DNA of 58,675 nucleotides from positions 1-58,675 of the forward strand of contig PGYD01000003.1 in the NCBI GenBank assembly GCA_002839495.1. Reading direction: 5' to 3'. This document shows, piece by piece, positions 34,872-44,145 of this stretch. The translations under genes and the position numbers were made by a program. A model generated the notes under the pieces. The model had not been told where the DNA came from and made no database searches. It worked only from the letters and a program-made list of their open reading frames with translations. How positions within the stretch are numbered: position 1 is the first letter of the stretch; the number at the start of each line of letters is the position of its first letter. The DNA is from Planctomycetes bacterium HGW-Planctomycetes-1. GTDB taxonomy: Bacteria > Planctomycetota > Phycisphaerae > Sedimentisphaerales > UBA12454.

Positions 34872-35803
34872 GAGTGATTTCCAAGCAACGCAAAACGAAT
34901 TTTCTTACGCCATCTGGTTTGCGCTGTTTGGCGAATTTGCCTACTGTGAATATTTCAGCAGGTTGCGTTCACAATTGCGTTTACTGTTACACTAAAGGGT
35001 ATTCGATTTATCCCGGCGACAATTCAATCGAAGTTTACGAGAACATGGCAGAGGAGATTGCTAACGAGATCAAACGAAAACGAAAAAAACCTACAGCGGT
35101 TTATTTTTGTCCTTCCTGCGACCCATTTCAACTGGTTCCAGAAGTTCAGCAGATTACTTTTGAGGTAATGAAGATTCTTTTAGAAAATGATATAGGCGTT
35201 CAATTTGTGACTAAAGGAAGTATGCCAGAAGAAATCTTTGATTTATTTGAAAAACATAGTTCGAAAATAGCCGGCCAAATCGGATTGATATCTGTAGATG
35301 AAAAAATCTTGAATATATTCGAACCTAACGCTGCAAATGTATATCAGAGACTTAAACAGCTTGGAAAGCTTGTAAAAATCGGAGTTAAAATGTCCGCGCG
35401 TTGCGACCCAATGATATATGGCCTTACTGATACAAATGAACAATTACAGAATTTATTTTCAGCGGTTGCCAAAACGGGGTGCAGGAAAACCGCGGTTAGC
35501 TTTCTTTTTTTACGACCCGCAATTACTGCCAGTCTCAAAAAGAATATTGTCGATAAAAATATTCTTAATGAAATTTTGAAACCTTTTTCAAAAAGTGTTT
35601 GTTTGCCGATTGGTATTAAAAATTCCACAGGGGCTGTTTTGCCTGTAGAAATCAGGAAAACAACTTTTGGAAAAATCAGGAAAACAGCGAATGATTTTGG
35701 TATCAAAACACACATATGTGGCTGCAAGAACTGTGATATCACAAGAGATAGCTGTTATATTACCCGTGAGCTTAATTCCCAAGAATGTTTATTTCCAAAA
35801 TAA
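34865..35803 (+). CDS. Radical SAM protein, SplB-like (COG1533 type)
   Basis: This 312-residue protein has NISAGCVHNCVYCYTKGYS (CxxxCxxC motif near residue 40). VYFCPSCDPFQLVPE near 78 and QFVTKGSMPEEIFDLF near 107 follow. This is the layout of the SplB/Rv2578c-like group, whose members other than spore photoproduct lyase have unclear substrates. The C-terminus has CGCKNCDITRDSCY, which may hold an extra metal site. The start is ATG 34865 with GGGGGA at 34852-34857. Its codon use is clearly more AT-rich than that of cca or hisF, and it sits between two tRNA genes, which suggests acquisition by transfer. Confidence 0.85.
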   Translation: MLRVISKQRKTNFLTPSGLRCLANLPTVNISAGCVHNCVYCYTKGYSIYPGDNSIEVYENMAEEIANEIKRKRKKPTAVYFCPSCDPFQLVPEVQQITFEVMKILLENDIGVQFVTKGSMPEEIFDLFEKHSSKIAGQIGLISVDEKILNIFEPNAANVYQRLKQLGKLVKIGVKMSARCDPMIYGLTDTNEQLQNLFSAVAKTGCRKTAVSFLFLRPAITASLKKNIVDKNILNEILKPFSKSVCLPIGIKNSTGAVLPVEIRKTTFGKIRKTANDFGIKTHICGCKNCDITRDSCYITRELNSQECLFPK

Positions 35804-35855
35804 ATTGCCGCCGTGGTGTCAGACTCATAAGTGCCATTCCTGAAAGAGCGAAGAA

Positions 35856-35921
<66 letters not shown>

Positions 35922-35943
<22 letters not shown>

Positions 35944-36731
35944 GAAATACCAATATTATGCCAAAGAATTACTTTTATGCCTTCCTGTCTTAAATAACTT
36001 TTAAGTTCAGGAATTTTAATAATATTAAAATGAAAGACCGATGCCGCCAGCAGTACCGTAGCGCCTGCCTTTGCGGCATCTGCAAAATGTTTCATTTCGC
36101 CTGCTCCGCCTGAAGCGACGATTTCGGCGCTTGTAGCATCTGCGATTGCCTTTATCAGCGGCAAATCATAGCCTGTCTTTGCACCGTCGGTTGCCTTGCT
36201 TGTCGGCAGAATGACTTTTACGCCGAATGAGTCGATTTTTTTCGCCCATTCGACGGCATCTGTGCCGGTAGCGGTTCTGCCGCCGTCGATATAGACTTCG
36301 TAGCCGCTGGGCAGTTTGGGATTTTTATCGACGTCAATGGCGACGGTTACTTTTTCTGCGCCGAACTGTTTTACCATTTCGGCAATCATATCAGGTTTTC
36401 GAAAGGCTGCGCTGCTCGTAGAAATTTTGTCTGCGCCGGCATCAAGAACGGCCTCGGCAGTTTTGAGGTCGCTGATTCCGCCGCCTACGGTGAACGGAAT
36501 AGTGGTAACAAACGCTACTTTTTTGACGACGTCGAGCATAGTGGCCCTGTTTTCGACGGTGGCGGTGATGTCGAGCATAGCCAGCTCATCGGCGCCGGCT
36601 TCGCAGTAGGCTTTTGCGCATTCGGCGGGGTCGCCGGCATCTTTTATATTGACAAAATGAACGCCTTTTACGACTCTGCCGTTCTGCATATCGAGGCAGG
36701 GCATAATTTTTACTTTTTTGTCATCTTGCAT
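35922..36731 (-). CDS. hisF: Imidazole glycerol phosphate synthase cyclase subunit HisF, ending inside tRNA-Ser
   Basis: HisF makes imidazole glycerol phosphate and AICAR from PRFAR with ammonia from HisH. Both catalytic Asp regions are visible: KIMPCLDMQNGRVVKG (D14) and TVAIDVDKNP near 132. Phosphate-binding loops are VGGGIS and VASGGAGEM. At 269 residues it is slightly long. The frame does not stop after the normal C-terminus (LRQEGIKV) but continues ~15 residues through ILWHNIGISERCRSG and uses a TGA inside the tRNA-Ser D arm. HisH and other his genes are not adjacent; tadA lies 11 bases upstream on the same strand. Confidence 0.95.
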
Positions 36732-36742
36732 TGTTCACCTTT

Positions 36743-37219
36743 TCAAAATCCGTTGTCTTTGCGCTGCCTTTTTACACTGAAAAAGTCCTGCAGCAATTTC
36801 GAGCAGTCATCCGCAAGGACGCCTTTGGTTATTTCGAGCCTATGATTAAGGCGATTGTCCTGAACGATATTGTACAGGCTGCCGCAGGCGCCTGTTTTCG
36901 GGTCGTCGCAGCCGAAGACCAATCTATTGATTCTGGCCAGTACCAAAGCGCCGGCACACATAGGGCAGGGCTCTAATGTAACATAAATTGTGCAGTTAAG
37001 CAATCGCCAGTGTCCGATATGCTCGGCGGCGGCGGTTAATGCGATTATTTCAGCGTGAGCGGTCGGGTCGTTGAGCTGCTGACGCTGATTATAGCCCTTG
37101 GCGATTATTTTATTTTCGCAGACTATTACGGCGCCGACGGGCACATCGTCGTTTTCAAGAGCGATGTTTGCCTGGTCGATAGCGGCCCGCATAAAATGCT
37201 GGTCTTGTTTTTCGTCCAT
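36743..37219 (-). CDS. tadA: tRNA-specific adenosine deaminase
   Basis: This 158-residue zinc deaminase converts A34 to inosine in tRNA-Arg(ACG). The metal-binding and proton-shuttle motifs are TAHAEIIAL (H55, E57) and [11 protein letters not shown] (C85, C88). TadA-specific features include DVPVGAVIV and the C-terminal RQRKDNGF. It is upstream of hisF on the same strand, close to a tRNA cluster. Confidence 0.93.
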   Translation of the reverse strand: MDEKQDQHFMRAAIDQANIALENDDVPVGAVIVCENKIIAKGYNQRQQLNDPTAHAEIIALTAAAEHIGHWRLLNCTIYVTLEPCPMCAGALVLARINRLVFGCDDPKTGACGSLYNIVQDNRLNHRLEITKGVLADDCSKLLQDFFSVKRQRKDNGF

Positions 37220-37265
37220 TATCTAAAAGGGGAAAATAGGATTATCTATCTGCACAGTTTAAAAA

Positions 37266-37338
37266 TACCCCCAAGGGGAATCGAACCCCTGTTACCGGGA
37301 TGAGAACCCGGCGTCCTGGGCCGCTAGACGATGGGGGC
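37266..37338 (-). tRNA. tRNA-Glu (anticodon CTC)
   Basis: A 73-base cloverleaf on the minus strand. The acceptor GCCCCCA pairs with TGGGGGT (first pair G-U; an extra 5' G is possible). The D arm has GTCTAGCGGCCCAGGAC, the anticodon stem CCGGG/CCCGG holds loop TTCTCAT (anticodon CTC), and the T arm is AGGGG-TTCGATT-CCCCT. CCA is not encoded. Confidence 0.93.
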
Positions 37339-37375
37339 CAAAACACATCGAAAATCGAAATCTAAAAATTAAAAA

Positions 37376-37449
37376 TGGCGGCGGGTGGATTCGAACCGCC
37401 GACCCTGGGCTTATGAATCCCATGCTCTAACCAACTGAGCTACGCCGCC
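37376..37449 (-). tRNA. tRNA-Met (anticodon CAT, elongator-like), with two stem mismatches
   Basis: A 74-base cloverleaf on the minus strand. The acceptor GGCGGCG/CGCCGCC is perfect and the D arm GCTCAGTTGGTTAGAGC is normal. The anticodon loop is TTCATAA (CAT). The anticodon stem TGGGA/GCCCA has an A-G mismatch next to the loop, and the T stem GGCGG/CCACC has a C-A mismatch in its middle. The overall sequence is like elongator tRNA-Met. A CAT anticodon could also be tRNA-Ile2 after lysidine modification, which I judge less likely. Confidence 0.88.
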
Positions 37450-37604
37450 ATAACACCTTGTTTTGAAAGTGGTTATATATCAAAAACCGTTATTTGTGTC
37501 CAGATAATTATCGCCCGAACACAAAAAAATCATAAGCCTTTACAGGCCAAGCCAATAGCTAATTTACCTTCAAAAAAGCGATTTTGCAAGAAGAAGATTG
37601 CGCA

Positions 37605-40073
37605 CTAATTCGATTTAAAGATTGAAACTTTGATTTTTCCGGCTGGATTAATCGAAACGGCTACCGCACCGTCCCTGCTGGTAAAATAATTATGGTCGAA
37701 ATCGCGGATTCGAGGACTTGTCCTGCCAGATTGACTGTATGAAGAGCTTGTTATCAGAAATTCCGGCTTGAAATAATCCAAAAAGGCGGGGTCGATAGTC
37801 CTTGCCGAGCCGTGATGAGGAACAACCATTATATTAGTATCAAGGTCGGGATAGAGTTCCATAAGGCGGTTCTGAATATTTTTTGGAATGTCGGAACAAA
37901 ACAGTATTTTCCTGCTGGCATATTCGAGCAAAAACACAAGAGAAGATTCATTGTCCGACAAATCTTCAGATACATCTTTCGGCCAGAGCTGCGTAATGAC
38001 GACCTTATTTAACGAAAATTTTTCAGGCGAGATTTTAAGTGAAAGATTTTGCGATTTTAGAAACTCGATAAGTATCGAAGCGGCATTCGAATTATTACGG
38101 ATAAATTGCGGATTTGTATAAATATTTTTGCATTTATATCTGCTTAAGATTTCAGGCAGGCCGTTGTAATGGTCGATATCGTCGTGGCTTATGAAGGCCG
38201 AGTCGATTTTGCCGGCGGCGGTATAAGCGAGAAAAGGATTTACTATTCTGCCGCCGATATCGCTTTTCGAGATTGAGCCTGCATCGAAGATTAGATTTTT
38301 ATTGTCCGGCGTTTTGACGCAGATTGCCTGGCCATGCCCGACAGATAATACGGTTAGCCGCAGATTATTTAAGTTTTTAAAGTATCTGACGGATAAAGCG
38401 GAGATGAGCATCAGTATAATTGCCGCAGGATAAATATAATTTTTGCGAAGCGGGAAAAACTTCCACAAAAAAATCAGTAGGTAAAAGAGCAGGACAATAT
38501 AAATAGCAGGCTTGCCGATTATTATTTGCGAAAACGGAACTTTGGCAAACAGAATAACTAAAAGTGAAAGTATGTCGGCGCATAAATCGAGCAGAATTCC
38601 TAAAAAGGCGGCAACGCTCGGCAGCAAAGAAGCAAAAATAATTTTGAGCGGGCCGAGAATTACAATTGCTGTTACCGGAAAGGAAGCCGGAACTGTCCAA
38701 AGTGCTGTAAATAACTGAAATTGATAAAAATGCCAGGCGATTATAGGGGCGACGGCAAGCCAGGCGGCAAGACCTACGGCAAAAATATCAAGCGGCAGTC
38801 GAATAGGCGAATAAAAAGAAGTTTGTTTCAACGGCTCAATAGGCAATAAAAGAATTCTCCTGATAGGCTCATTAAACAGCAGTATGCCGAGCGTTGCCGC
38901 GAAGGACAGTTGGAAGCCGGGACTTAAAAAATCCATCGGCCTTATGAGCAAAAGCAGGATTGCCGAAATAGCCAGACCGTTTAACGCCATCGAACGGCGA
39001 TTGAATAATCGACCCAGACATAACACTGTGAACATTATGCCAGCGCGGAGTGTCGGCGAGGCGGGCGGGACGATGAGAAGAAAAATAATTATCGCTGAAA
39101 TAGCGGTAATCGAACGGCCCCGATGCAAAAGACCGCTTCTTTTGGCAAGCCACCACGCAAAGGCGGCAAAAATGCCGACATGCAGGCCGGAAAGGCAAAC
39201 AAGATGCACAAGTCCGGTCTTCATAAAAGCATTATAAAGGTTTTTGTCGATTTTAGAACGGCTGCCTAATACGAGGGCTTCAACAAGACGGCTATTATTA
39301 TCTTCATCGGCATCGCTGAGCGAAGCAACGGCAAGCTGACGCAGTTTTGCTCTTATGCTGAAAGGTTTTTGCATTGGTTCGGCATTTAATACCGTTATAG
39401 CGGCGGCGGATTTGACAGAAGCCGACAGGTAAACGCCGTTGCGGTGCATATAACGGGCGATATCGAATTGGCCGGGGTTGTCAGGAGGAGAAAATCCTTT
39501 TAATCTGCAAAAGGCCTGAAACTCATTGCCGAGTTTCAGATGGCCGGCGTCTTCGGAAATATAAAATTTTATTTTACCTGCTGCCGGCCTCCAGCCTTCG
39601 ACAGTTTTTACATCGGAAACCTTTGCGTAAAAATGGGTATAAGGATACGAACGGGAAAACTTCGAAAAGAGCCAATCGCCTTGTCTGACGACGAGCGGTT
39701 CGATAATGATTTTGGCCCGGATATGCGCGAAAGTAATATCCTGTATCGGGATTTTGCGGATATCGTTCGGAGTGGGTAGATTTCTGTTTATCAATCTGAA
39801 TGAGCCGAGGCAGATAAAGCATAACGAAACGGAAATAAAGATAAGATACTGATTTCGGATTAAAAACCTGTGAGACAAAAACAAGACCAGAGAGAAAATT
39901 AAAACGATGAACCAGATAACCGCCGGAAAGTTGAAATAAAACTGTGTAACAAGACCGACAGTTAATCCGACAGCGGGCAAAACGGCAGGGCAGGATAGCA
40001 AAATCTCCTTTAAAGGGGATTGAGATTCAAGAGTTCGTTTAAACTCCTCGATTTTTTGCTGTATTTCATCCAT
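37605..40073 (-). CDS. comEC: DNA internalization/competence protein ComEC/Rec2
   Basis: This 822-residue inner-membrane protein carries single-stranded DNA across the membrane in natural transformation. After a short soluble N-terminus come two to three helices, an OB-like DUF4131 region (~110-220), the competence membrane domain with many helices (~270-565; GLVHLVCLSGLHVGIFAAFA), and a C-terminal metallo-beta-lactamase domain from ~575 with SVGHGQAICV, HDDIDHYNG and VPHHGSART. The metal-binding HxDxxH-like motif (SHDDIDHYNG) suggests an intact nuclease domain. It is 39 bases downstream of serS on the same strand. Confidence 0.95.
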   Translation of the reverse strand: MDEIQQKIEEFKRTLESQSPLKEILLSCPAVLPAVGLTVGLVTQFYFNFPAVIWFIVLIFSLVLFLSHRFLIRNQYLIFISVSLCFICLGSFRLINRNLPTPNDIRKIPIQDITFAHIRAKIIIEPLVVRQGDWLFSKFSRSYPYTHFYAKVSDVKTVEGWRPAAGKIKFYISEDAGHLKLGNEFQAFCRLKGFSPPDNPGQFDIARYMHRNGVYLSASVKSAAAITVLNAEPMQKPFSIRAKLRQLAVASLSDADEDNNSRLVEALVLGSRSKIDKNLYNAFMKTGLVHLVCLSGLHVGIFAAFAWWLAKRSGLLHRGRSITAISAIIIFLLIVPPASPTLRAGIMFTVLCLGRLFNRRSMALNGLAISAILLLLIRPMDFLSPGFQLSFAATLGILLFNEPIRRILLLPIEPLKQTSFYSPIRLPLDIFAVGLAAWLAVAPIIAWHFYQFQLFTALWTVPASFPVTAIVILGPLKIIFASLLPSVAAFLGILLDLCADILSLLVILFAKVPFSQIIIGKPAIYIVLLFYLLIFLWKFFPLRKNYIYPAAIILMLISALSVRYFKNLNNLRLTVLSVGHGQAICVKTPDNKNLIFDAGSISKSDIGGRIVNPFLAYTAAGKIDSAFISHDDIDHYNGLPEILSRYKCKNIYTNPQFIRNNSNAASILIEFLKSQNLSLKISPEKFSLNKVVITQLWPKDVSEDLSDNESSLVFLLEYASRKILFCSDIPKNIQNRLMELYPDLDTNIMVVPHHGSARTIDPAFLDYFKPEFLITSSSYSQSGRTSPRIRDFDHNYFTSRDGAVAVSINPAGKIKVSIFKSN

Positions 40074-40112
40074 TAAGGAGATAAGCCCTCAGCAAATCAG
40101 GGGATTAAAAAT

Positions 40113-41384
40113 TTATTTGGCGATTTTTTCCATACCGTTCATATACGGCCTGAGAACTTCCGGTATATTTATTGAGCCGTCGGCGTTCTGGTTAAGTTCG
40201 AGAACCGGTATCAGGATTCTCGGCGAAGCGATAACGGTATTATTCAGTGTATGGCAGAAGAAATTTTTCTTCTGTTTATTGTCCTTATAGCGAAGGTTCA
40301 ATCGCCTCGACTGGAAGTCATAGAATTTACTTGCGCTGTGCGTTTCGCCGTAACTTTTGCGAGACGGCATCCAGGCTTCGATATCGTATTTTTTGGCCTG
40401 ACCTCTGCCGAGGTCGCCTGTGCAGACTTTTACCACACGGTAAGGAATGCCGATTGCCTGCATCACGCCTTCTGAGTTGGCCCTGATTTCTTCGTGATAT
40501 TTTGCGCTTTCTGCGGGGTCGTTTTCACAAATGACAACCTGCTCGACTTTGTCGAACTGATGGATTCGATAAAGGCCGTAAGTGTCCTTGCCCGCGGCGC
40601 CGGCTTCTCTTCTATAACAAGTACTGAGACCGACGAATTTTTTCGGAAGTTTTTCCTGCGGCAGAATTTCACCTGTGTAATAGGCGGTAAGCGGAACTTC
40701 AGCGGTGCCTGCGAGATTTAATTCATCCCGTTCCATCCTGTAGGTCTGCTCTTCTGCGCCGGGATAGTAGCCTGTGCCGGCCATCGCCTCGTTTTTCATC
40801 AGCATCGGCACTGAAAAAGGCACATAGCCTTTTTTAATCATAAAATCCATCGCAAATCGAAGGATTGCCCAATGCAGAACCGCGCCTGTACCTTTTAGAA
40901 AATAATTTCTCGTTCCCGCCAGCCTTACAGCCCTTTCAATATCTATTATGTCAAGAGCCGTACCGAGATGGATATGGTCTTTGGGCTCGAAATCGAATTT
41001 CCGGATTTCGCCCCATTTTGCAATCTCAATATTTTCCGTGTCATCCTTACCGAAAGGCACATCATCGTCGGCAGGCTGAGGCACGGCAAGCATAAGCTCG
41101 TCGAATTCCGGCTGGAGATTTTTAATCTGCTCGGCGAGGGCGGCTTCCTCATTTTTGTATTCAGCGAGCTTGTTGATAAGTTTCTGTTTTTCGTCGCCGG
41201 CGAGTTTCGGAATGGATTTGCCGACGGTGTTCTTTTCAGTTGTTATTTCCTGCAGACGGGTTTTTACCTTTCGCAAATCATTGTCAAGCCCAAGCAGGCG
41301 GTCGATATCGACATAAAAATTCTTCGCTTTGCAGGCTGTTTTAAACGGCTCAGGATTATCGCGAATAAGTTTTATATCAATCAT
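40113..41384 (-). CDS. serS: Seryl-tRNA synthetase
   Basis: SerRS (423 residues) has the N-terminal two-helix coiled-coil arm (residues ~30-105, rich in K/E/A/Q) that holds the long variable arm of tRNA-Ser. A class II catalytic domain follows: motif 2 STCYRREAGAAGKDTYGLYR near 252 and motif 3 NNTVIASPRILIPVLE near 376. The Ser-specific GTAEVPLTAYY near 224 is also present. The gene for its substrate tRNA-Ser(GGA) lies in the same window. Confidence 0.97.
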   Translation of the reverse strand: MIDIKLIRDNPEPFKTACKAKNFYVDIDRLLGLDNDLRKVKTRLQEITTEKNTVGKSIPKLAGDEKQKLINKLAEYKNEEAALAEQIKNLQPEFDELMLAVPQPADDDVPFGKDDTENIEIAKWGEIRKFDFEPKDHIHLGTALDIIDIERAVRLAGTRNYFLKGTGAVLHWAILRFAMDFMIKKGYVPFSVPMLMKNEAMAGTGYYPGAEEQTYRMERDELNLAGTAEVPLTAYYTGEILPQEKLPKKFVGLSTCYRREAGAAGKDTYGLYRIHQFDKVEQVVICENDPAESAKYHEEIRANSEGVMQAIGIPYRVVKVCTGDLGRGQAKKYDIEAWMPSRKSYGETHSASKFYDFQSRRLNLRYKDNKQKKNFFCHTLNNTVIASPRILIPVLELNQNADGSINIPEVLRPYMNGMEKIAK

Positions 41385-41396
41385 AGTTTAGACAGA

Positions 41397-41494
41397 AATA
41401 AGGATGTAAGGACATAAAGATGTAAGGATACAACAGCCAACAAATCGGCTATGATAGTTTTCCTTACTTCCTTGCATCTTTGTTTCCTTACTTC
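41397..41494. repeat. GTAAGGA-type inverted repeat between the ketosynthase and serS genes
   Basis: The left arm near 41397-41430 (TAAGGACATAAAGATGTAAG core) and the right arm 41461-41494, read in reverse complement, share about 19 of 24 positions around TAAGGA-CAAAGATG-AAGGA. The stem would be long but imperfect. Related arms recur at 50435-50511, and a degenerate half near 3397-3424. It lies between two minus-strand genes and could weaken read-through or act as a repeated element. Confidence 0.6.
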
Positions 41495-41500
41495 TTTTTT

Positions 41501-41525
41501 TATTCGTATTCATTCGTGGTTAATT
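41501..41525. repeat. Dispersed TTCATTCGTGGTTAAT-type element
   Basis: TATTCGTATTCATTCGTGGT followed by TAATT overlaps the stop codon of the ketosynthase gene at 41520. A close copy is at 49904-49929 and related TTAATCCGTGT-type sequences lie at 44649-44693. Confidence 0.5.
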
Positions 41526-42839
41526 TTTATATCGCTTTATTATAACAACATTATTCTGACCGCCAAAGCCAAAAGATTCCTTCAATACGATATTAACCTC
41601 TGCTTTTCGCGGCTTGTTCGGCACATAATCCAAATCGAGATTTGGGTCCGGGTCGTTAAGATTTGCCGTCGGCGGCAGCACATTATCACGAATCGCGAGG
41701 ATACAGGTAATCATCTCTGCCACACCGGCTGCGCCGATTAAATGCCCCATCATACTTTTGACACTGCTGACGGGGGTATTCTTCGCTTCTTCCTTAAAAA
41801 CCTTTTTTATGGCCAGAGTCTCAATCGAATCGTTCTCGGAAGTGCTTGTGCCGTGTGTACTTACATAATCTATATCCTTATAGGATACTTTTGCGTCTTT
41901 CAGGGCCGCTTCCAACGCCGCGACGGCTCCGCGGGCATCTTCGTGCATATCGGTTACACGAAAAGCGTCGCTGCTGCTGCCGTAGCCGAGAACCTCGGCG
42001 AGAATTTCAACGCCTCGTTTCTTTGCCGATTCGAGCGTTTCGAGTATGACGATTGCCGCTCCTTCGCCGATGACAAATCCGTCTCTGCTTGCGGTGAACG
42101 GACGCGAAGCGGTTTCGATACTATCGTTTCTGGTCGATAGGGCGGTCAGGCGGTTAAAGCCCATAACGCCCAAAGGATGAATCATCGAATGCGCGCCGCC
42201 GGCGAGCATTACATCGGCTTGGCCGGACTGCAAAATCTTAAATGCTTCGCCGATTGCCTGGGTGCTTGCCGCACAAGCCGTAAGGCAGCTTCTAATCACC
42301 CCGCGAGCGCCGGTCAGCATCGAGACGTGAGCGGCAGGCATATTCGGTTCCTGCTCAAGCTCGCGATAAGGCTGCATTTTGCCGAAGGCAACGGCTGCCC
42401 ATTTGTTCCAGTCCATCGTTCCGGCAGCGTCGTCCCAGCCCTGGACAATAGCGTTAAAGAAATTCTCGTTATCGACAGAGCCTTCGCCGGCGCCCAGATA
42501 TATGCCGATTCTTCTGCGGTCAATGCCGTCTTTGGGATTTTCTGTTTCTACATCTATTTTTGCCTGTTTGCAGGCCTGGGATGCCGCTCCGACAACGAAT
42601 TTACTGTGGCGGTTGCCATCTTTGTGCAGGTCGGGGTTCTTTGTGAATTTTGTAATGTCGTAATTTTTGACCTCGCAGCAGAATTTTGTCGGATATGTCG
42701 AGGCGTCGAAAATCGTGGTCTTATTCATACCGCTGCGGCAGTTGAGAATATTGTCCCACATTGTCGGAATATCGTTGCCGAGCGGACAAACGATGCCCAT
42801 TCCTGTTATCACAACACGATTTTTTGTTTTCTCATTCAT
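41520..42839 (-). CDS. Beta-ketoacyl-ACP synthase II-like (FabF type), complete active site
   Basis: This 439-residue condensing enzyme has the full Cys-His-His set: nucleophile in LTACAASTQAIGEAF (C189), first His in VSTHGTSTSENDSIET (H329), and Lys/His in KSMMGHLIGAAG (H366). It would condense malonyl-ACP with an acyl chain. It follows a second ketosynthase by overlap (8 bases), which aligns over its whole length but has lost one His. The pair may form a KS/chain-length-factor-type heterodimer. The gene set (two hot-dog proteins, ACP, two KS) has no ketoreductase, so it must borrow one. The specialised product is unknown. Confidence 0.85.
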   Translation of the reverse strand: MNEKTKNRVVITGMGIVCPLGNDIPTMWDNILNCRSGMNKTTIFDASTYPTKFCCEVKNYDITKFTKNPDLHKDGNRHSKFVVGAASQACKQAKIDVETENPKDGIDRRRIGIYLGAGEGSVDNENFFNAIVQGWDDAAGTMDWNKWAAVAFGKMQPYRELEQEPNMPAAHVSMLTGARGVIRSCLTACAASTQAIGEAFKILQSGQADVMLAGGAHSMIHPLGVMGFNRLTALSTRNDSIETASRPFTASRDGFVIGEGAAIVILETLESAKKRGVEILAEVLGYGSSSDAFRVTDMHEDARGAVAALEAALKDAKVSYKDIDYVSTHGTSTSENDSIETLAIKKVFKEEAKNTPVSSVKSMMGHLIGAAGVAEMITCILAIRDNVLPPTANLNDPDPNLDLDYVPNKPRKAEVNIVLKESFGFGGQNNVVIIKRYKN

Positions 42840-44145
42840 ATTTTTTCAGAATAATCGCGGCAGTCTGGCCGCCGTAAGTATAACTTGTGCAAAGAACATA
42901 ATTGTTCTTTTTCTTAATCTGTTCTTTGGCGATATTTAATTTGCAATCTTTATTGATGTTTTCGCAATTTTTAGCCGCCGGAATAATTCCGTCTTTAATC
43001 GCACAGCAGGCGGCGATAATATCGACCGCACCAGCCGCTGCTCCAGTGTTACTCGTCATACTCTTTGTCGGAAATACAGGTATCGAATCGGTTGCATTAC
43101 CGAGAGCCTGCCTGATTCCCTTTGCCTCGGCTGTATCGTCGGCTAAAATGCCAGTTCCGTGCGGAATAATCAAATCGAGCTGCTGGGGTTTTATCCCCGC
43201 ATCTGCAAGGGCGGCTTCGATTGCGTATTGAACGCCTTTGCCGTCCGGCTCGAGAGATTCATATTTTGCGTTTATACTGCAGCTTTGACCCAAACCTGCG
43301 ATTTGAGCGTAGATTTTCGCGTTGCGTTTTTTCGCGTTTTCTGGATTTTCAAGGATTACATTCGCCGCCGCTTCGCCGAAAACCGAACCTTTCGCGTCTG
43401 CATCGAAAGGCCGACAGGCCTTTTCGGGTTTATCGTTATAGTCCGCAGTTGCGCGATTGAGAAGACACTGCCTCAAATGTACGATAGCGTTTACTTTTGC
43501 TTCACCGCCGCCTGCAAGGGCGAGGTTCGCATCGCCGCGAGCGATTATCTGGGCGGCTTCGGCGATTGCCAAAAGCCCCGCGGACTCGGCACAGGTAATC
43601 GTATTGCTCATCCCCTGTATGTCGTGAATGATGCCGATGTGGCAGGCGAGCATATTGGGCAAATATTTAAGCAGCCACAGAGGCGTAACCGCTTCAATGC
43701 TGTATGTGCCCCATTTTTTTATATCGAATTTTCCGTCCGTGATGCCTTTCGCGACCGCAGGAGCAAGCTCGACAAGGTCGCAGCTTATAAGCCCTGCGCC
43801 GAGAATAATTGCCGTTCTTTCCGGATTGATATTTATATTCTGCTCATCGAAAGCCTTGGTTATTAGTCCTGCATCCTTGAATGCCTCGTTAGCGGCGATA
43901 ACGGCAAGCTCGATATCTCGCGACATCAGCTTTGTAGTTTTGCGAATCGCTTTGGGAACGTGGTCGCGGATACTAAATTCCGGCGCCTGACCTGCAATCT
44001 GACAGGTAAAACCCGCCGGGTCAAAAGCGGTAATTCTGCCTATTCCGCATTTACCCTGGCAAAGACCAGACCATAAATCCTGATAGCTTAAGCCGAGCGG
44101 AGTAACCGCTCCCAATCCTGTTATTACCGGCTTATGAGAGGTCAT
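42832..44145 (-). CDS. Beta-ketoacyl synthase-like partner with altered active site (Cys-His-Asn)
   Basis: This 437-residue protein shares the thiolase/FabF fold with the neighbour at 41520. The Cys is retained (TITCAESAGLLAI, C185) and so is the first His (IPHGTGI, H329). The conserved KSMxGHxxGAAG motif reads KSMTSNTGAAAG, so the second His is Asn (N366, at the same position as H366 in the partner). In FabF-type enzymes that His takes part in malonyl decarboxylation, so activity is likely altered or lost. It starts 4 bases inside the end of the hot-dog gene at 44142. A chain-length-factor-like role is plausible but not proved. Confidence 0.8.
   Translation of the reverse strand: MTSHKPVITGLGAVTPLGLSYQDLWSGLCQGKCGIGRITAFDPAGFTCQIAGQAPEFSIRDHVPKAIRKTTKLMSRDIELAVIAANEAFKDAGLITKAFDEQNININPERTAIILGAGLISCDLVELAPAVAKGITDGKFDIKKWGTYSIEAVTPLWLLKYLPNMLACHIGIIHDIQGMSNTITCAESAGLLAIAEAAQIIARGDANLALAGGGEAKVNAIVHLRQCLLNRATADYNDKPEKACRPFDADAKGSVFGEAAANVILENPENAKKRNAKIYAQIAGLGQSCSINAKYESLEPDGKGVQYAIEAALADAGIKPQQLDLIIPHGTGILADDTAEAKGIRQALGNATDSIPVFPTKSMTSNTGAAAGAVDIIAACCAIKDGIIPAAKNCENINKDCKLNIAKEQIKKKNNYVLCTSYTYGGQTAAIILKKYE

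Noticed and set aside
34768-34995. 75-residue plus-strand frame overlapping the start of the SplB-like gene
   Set aside because: It overlaps the well-supported radical SAM frame and lacks a ribosome binding site.
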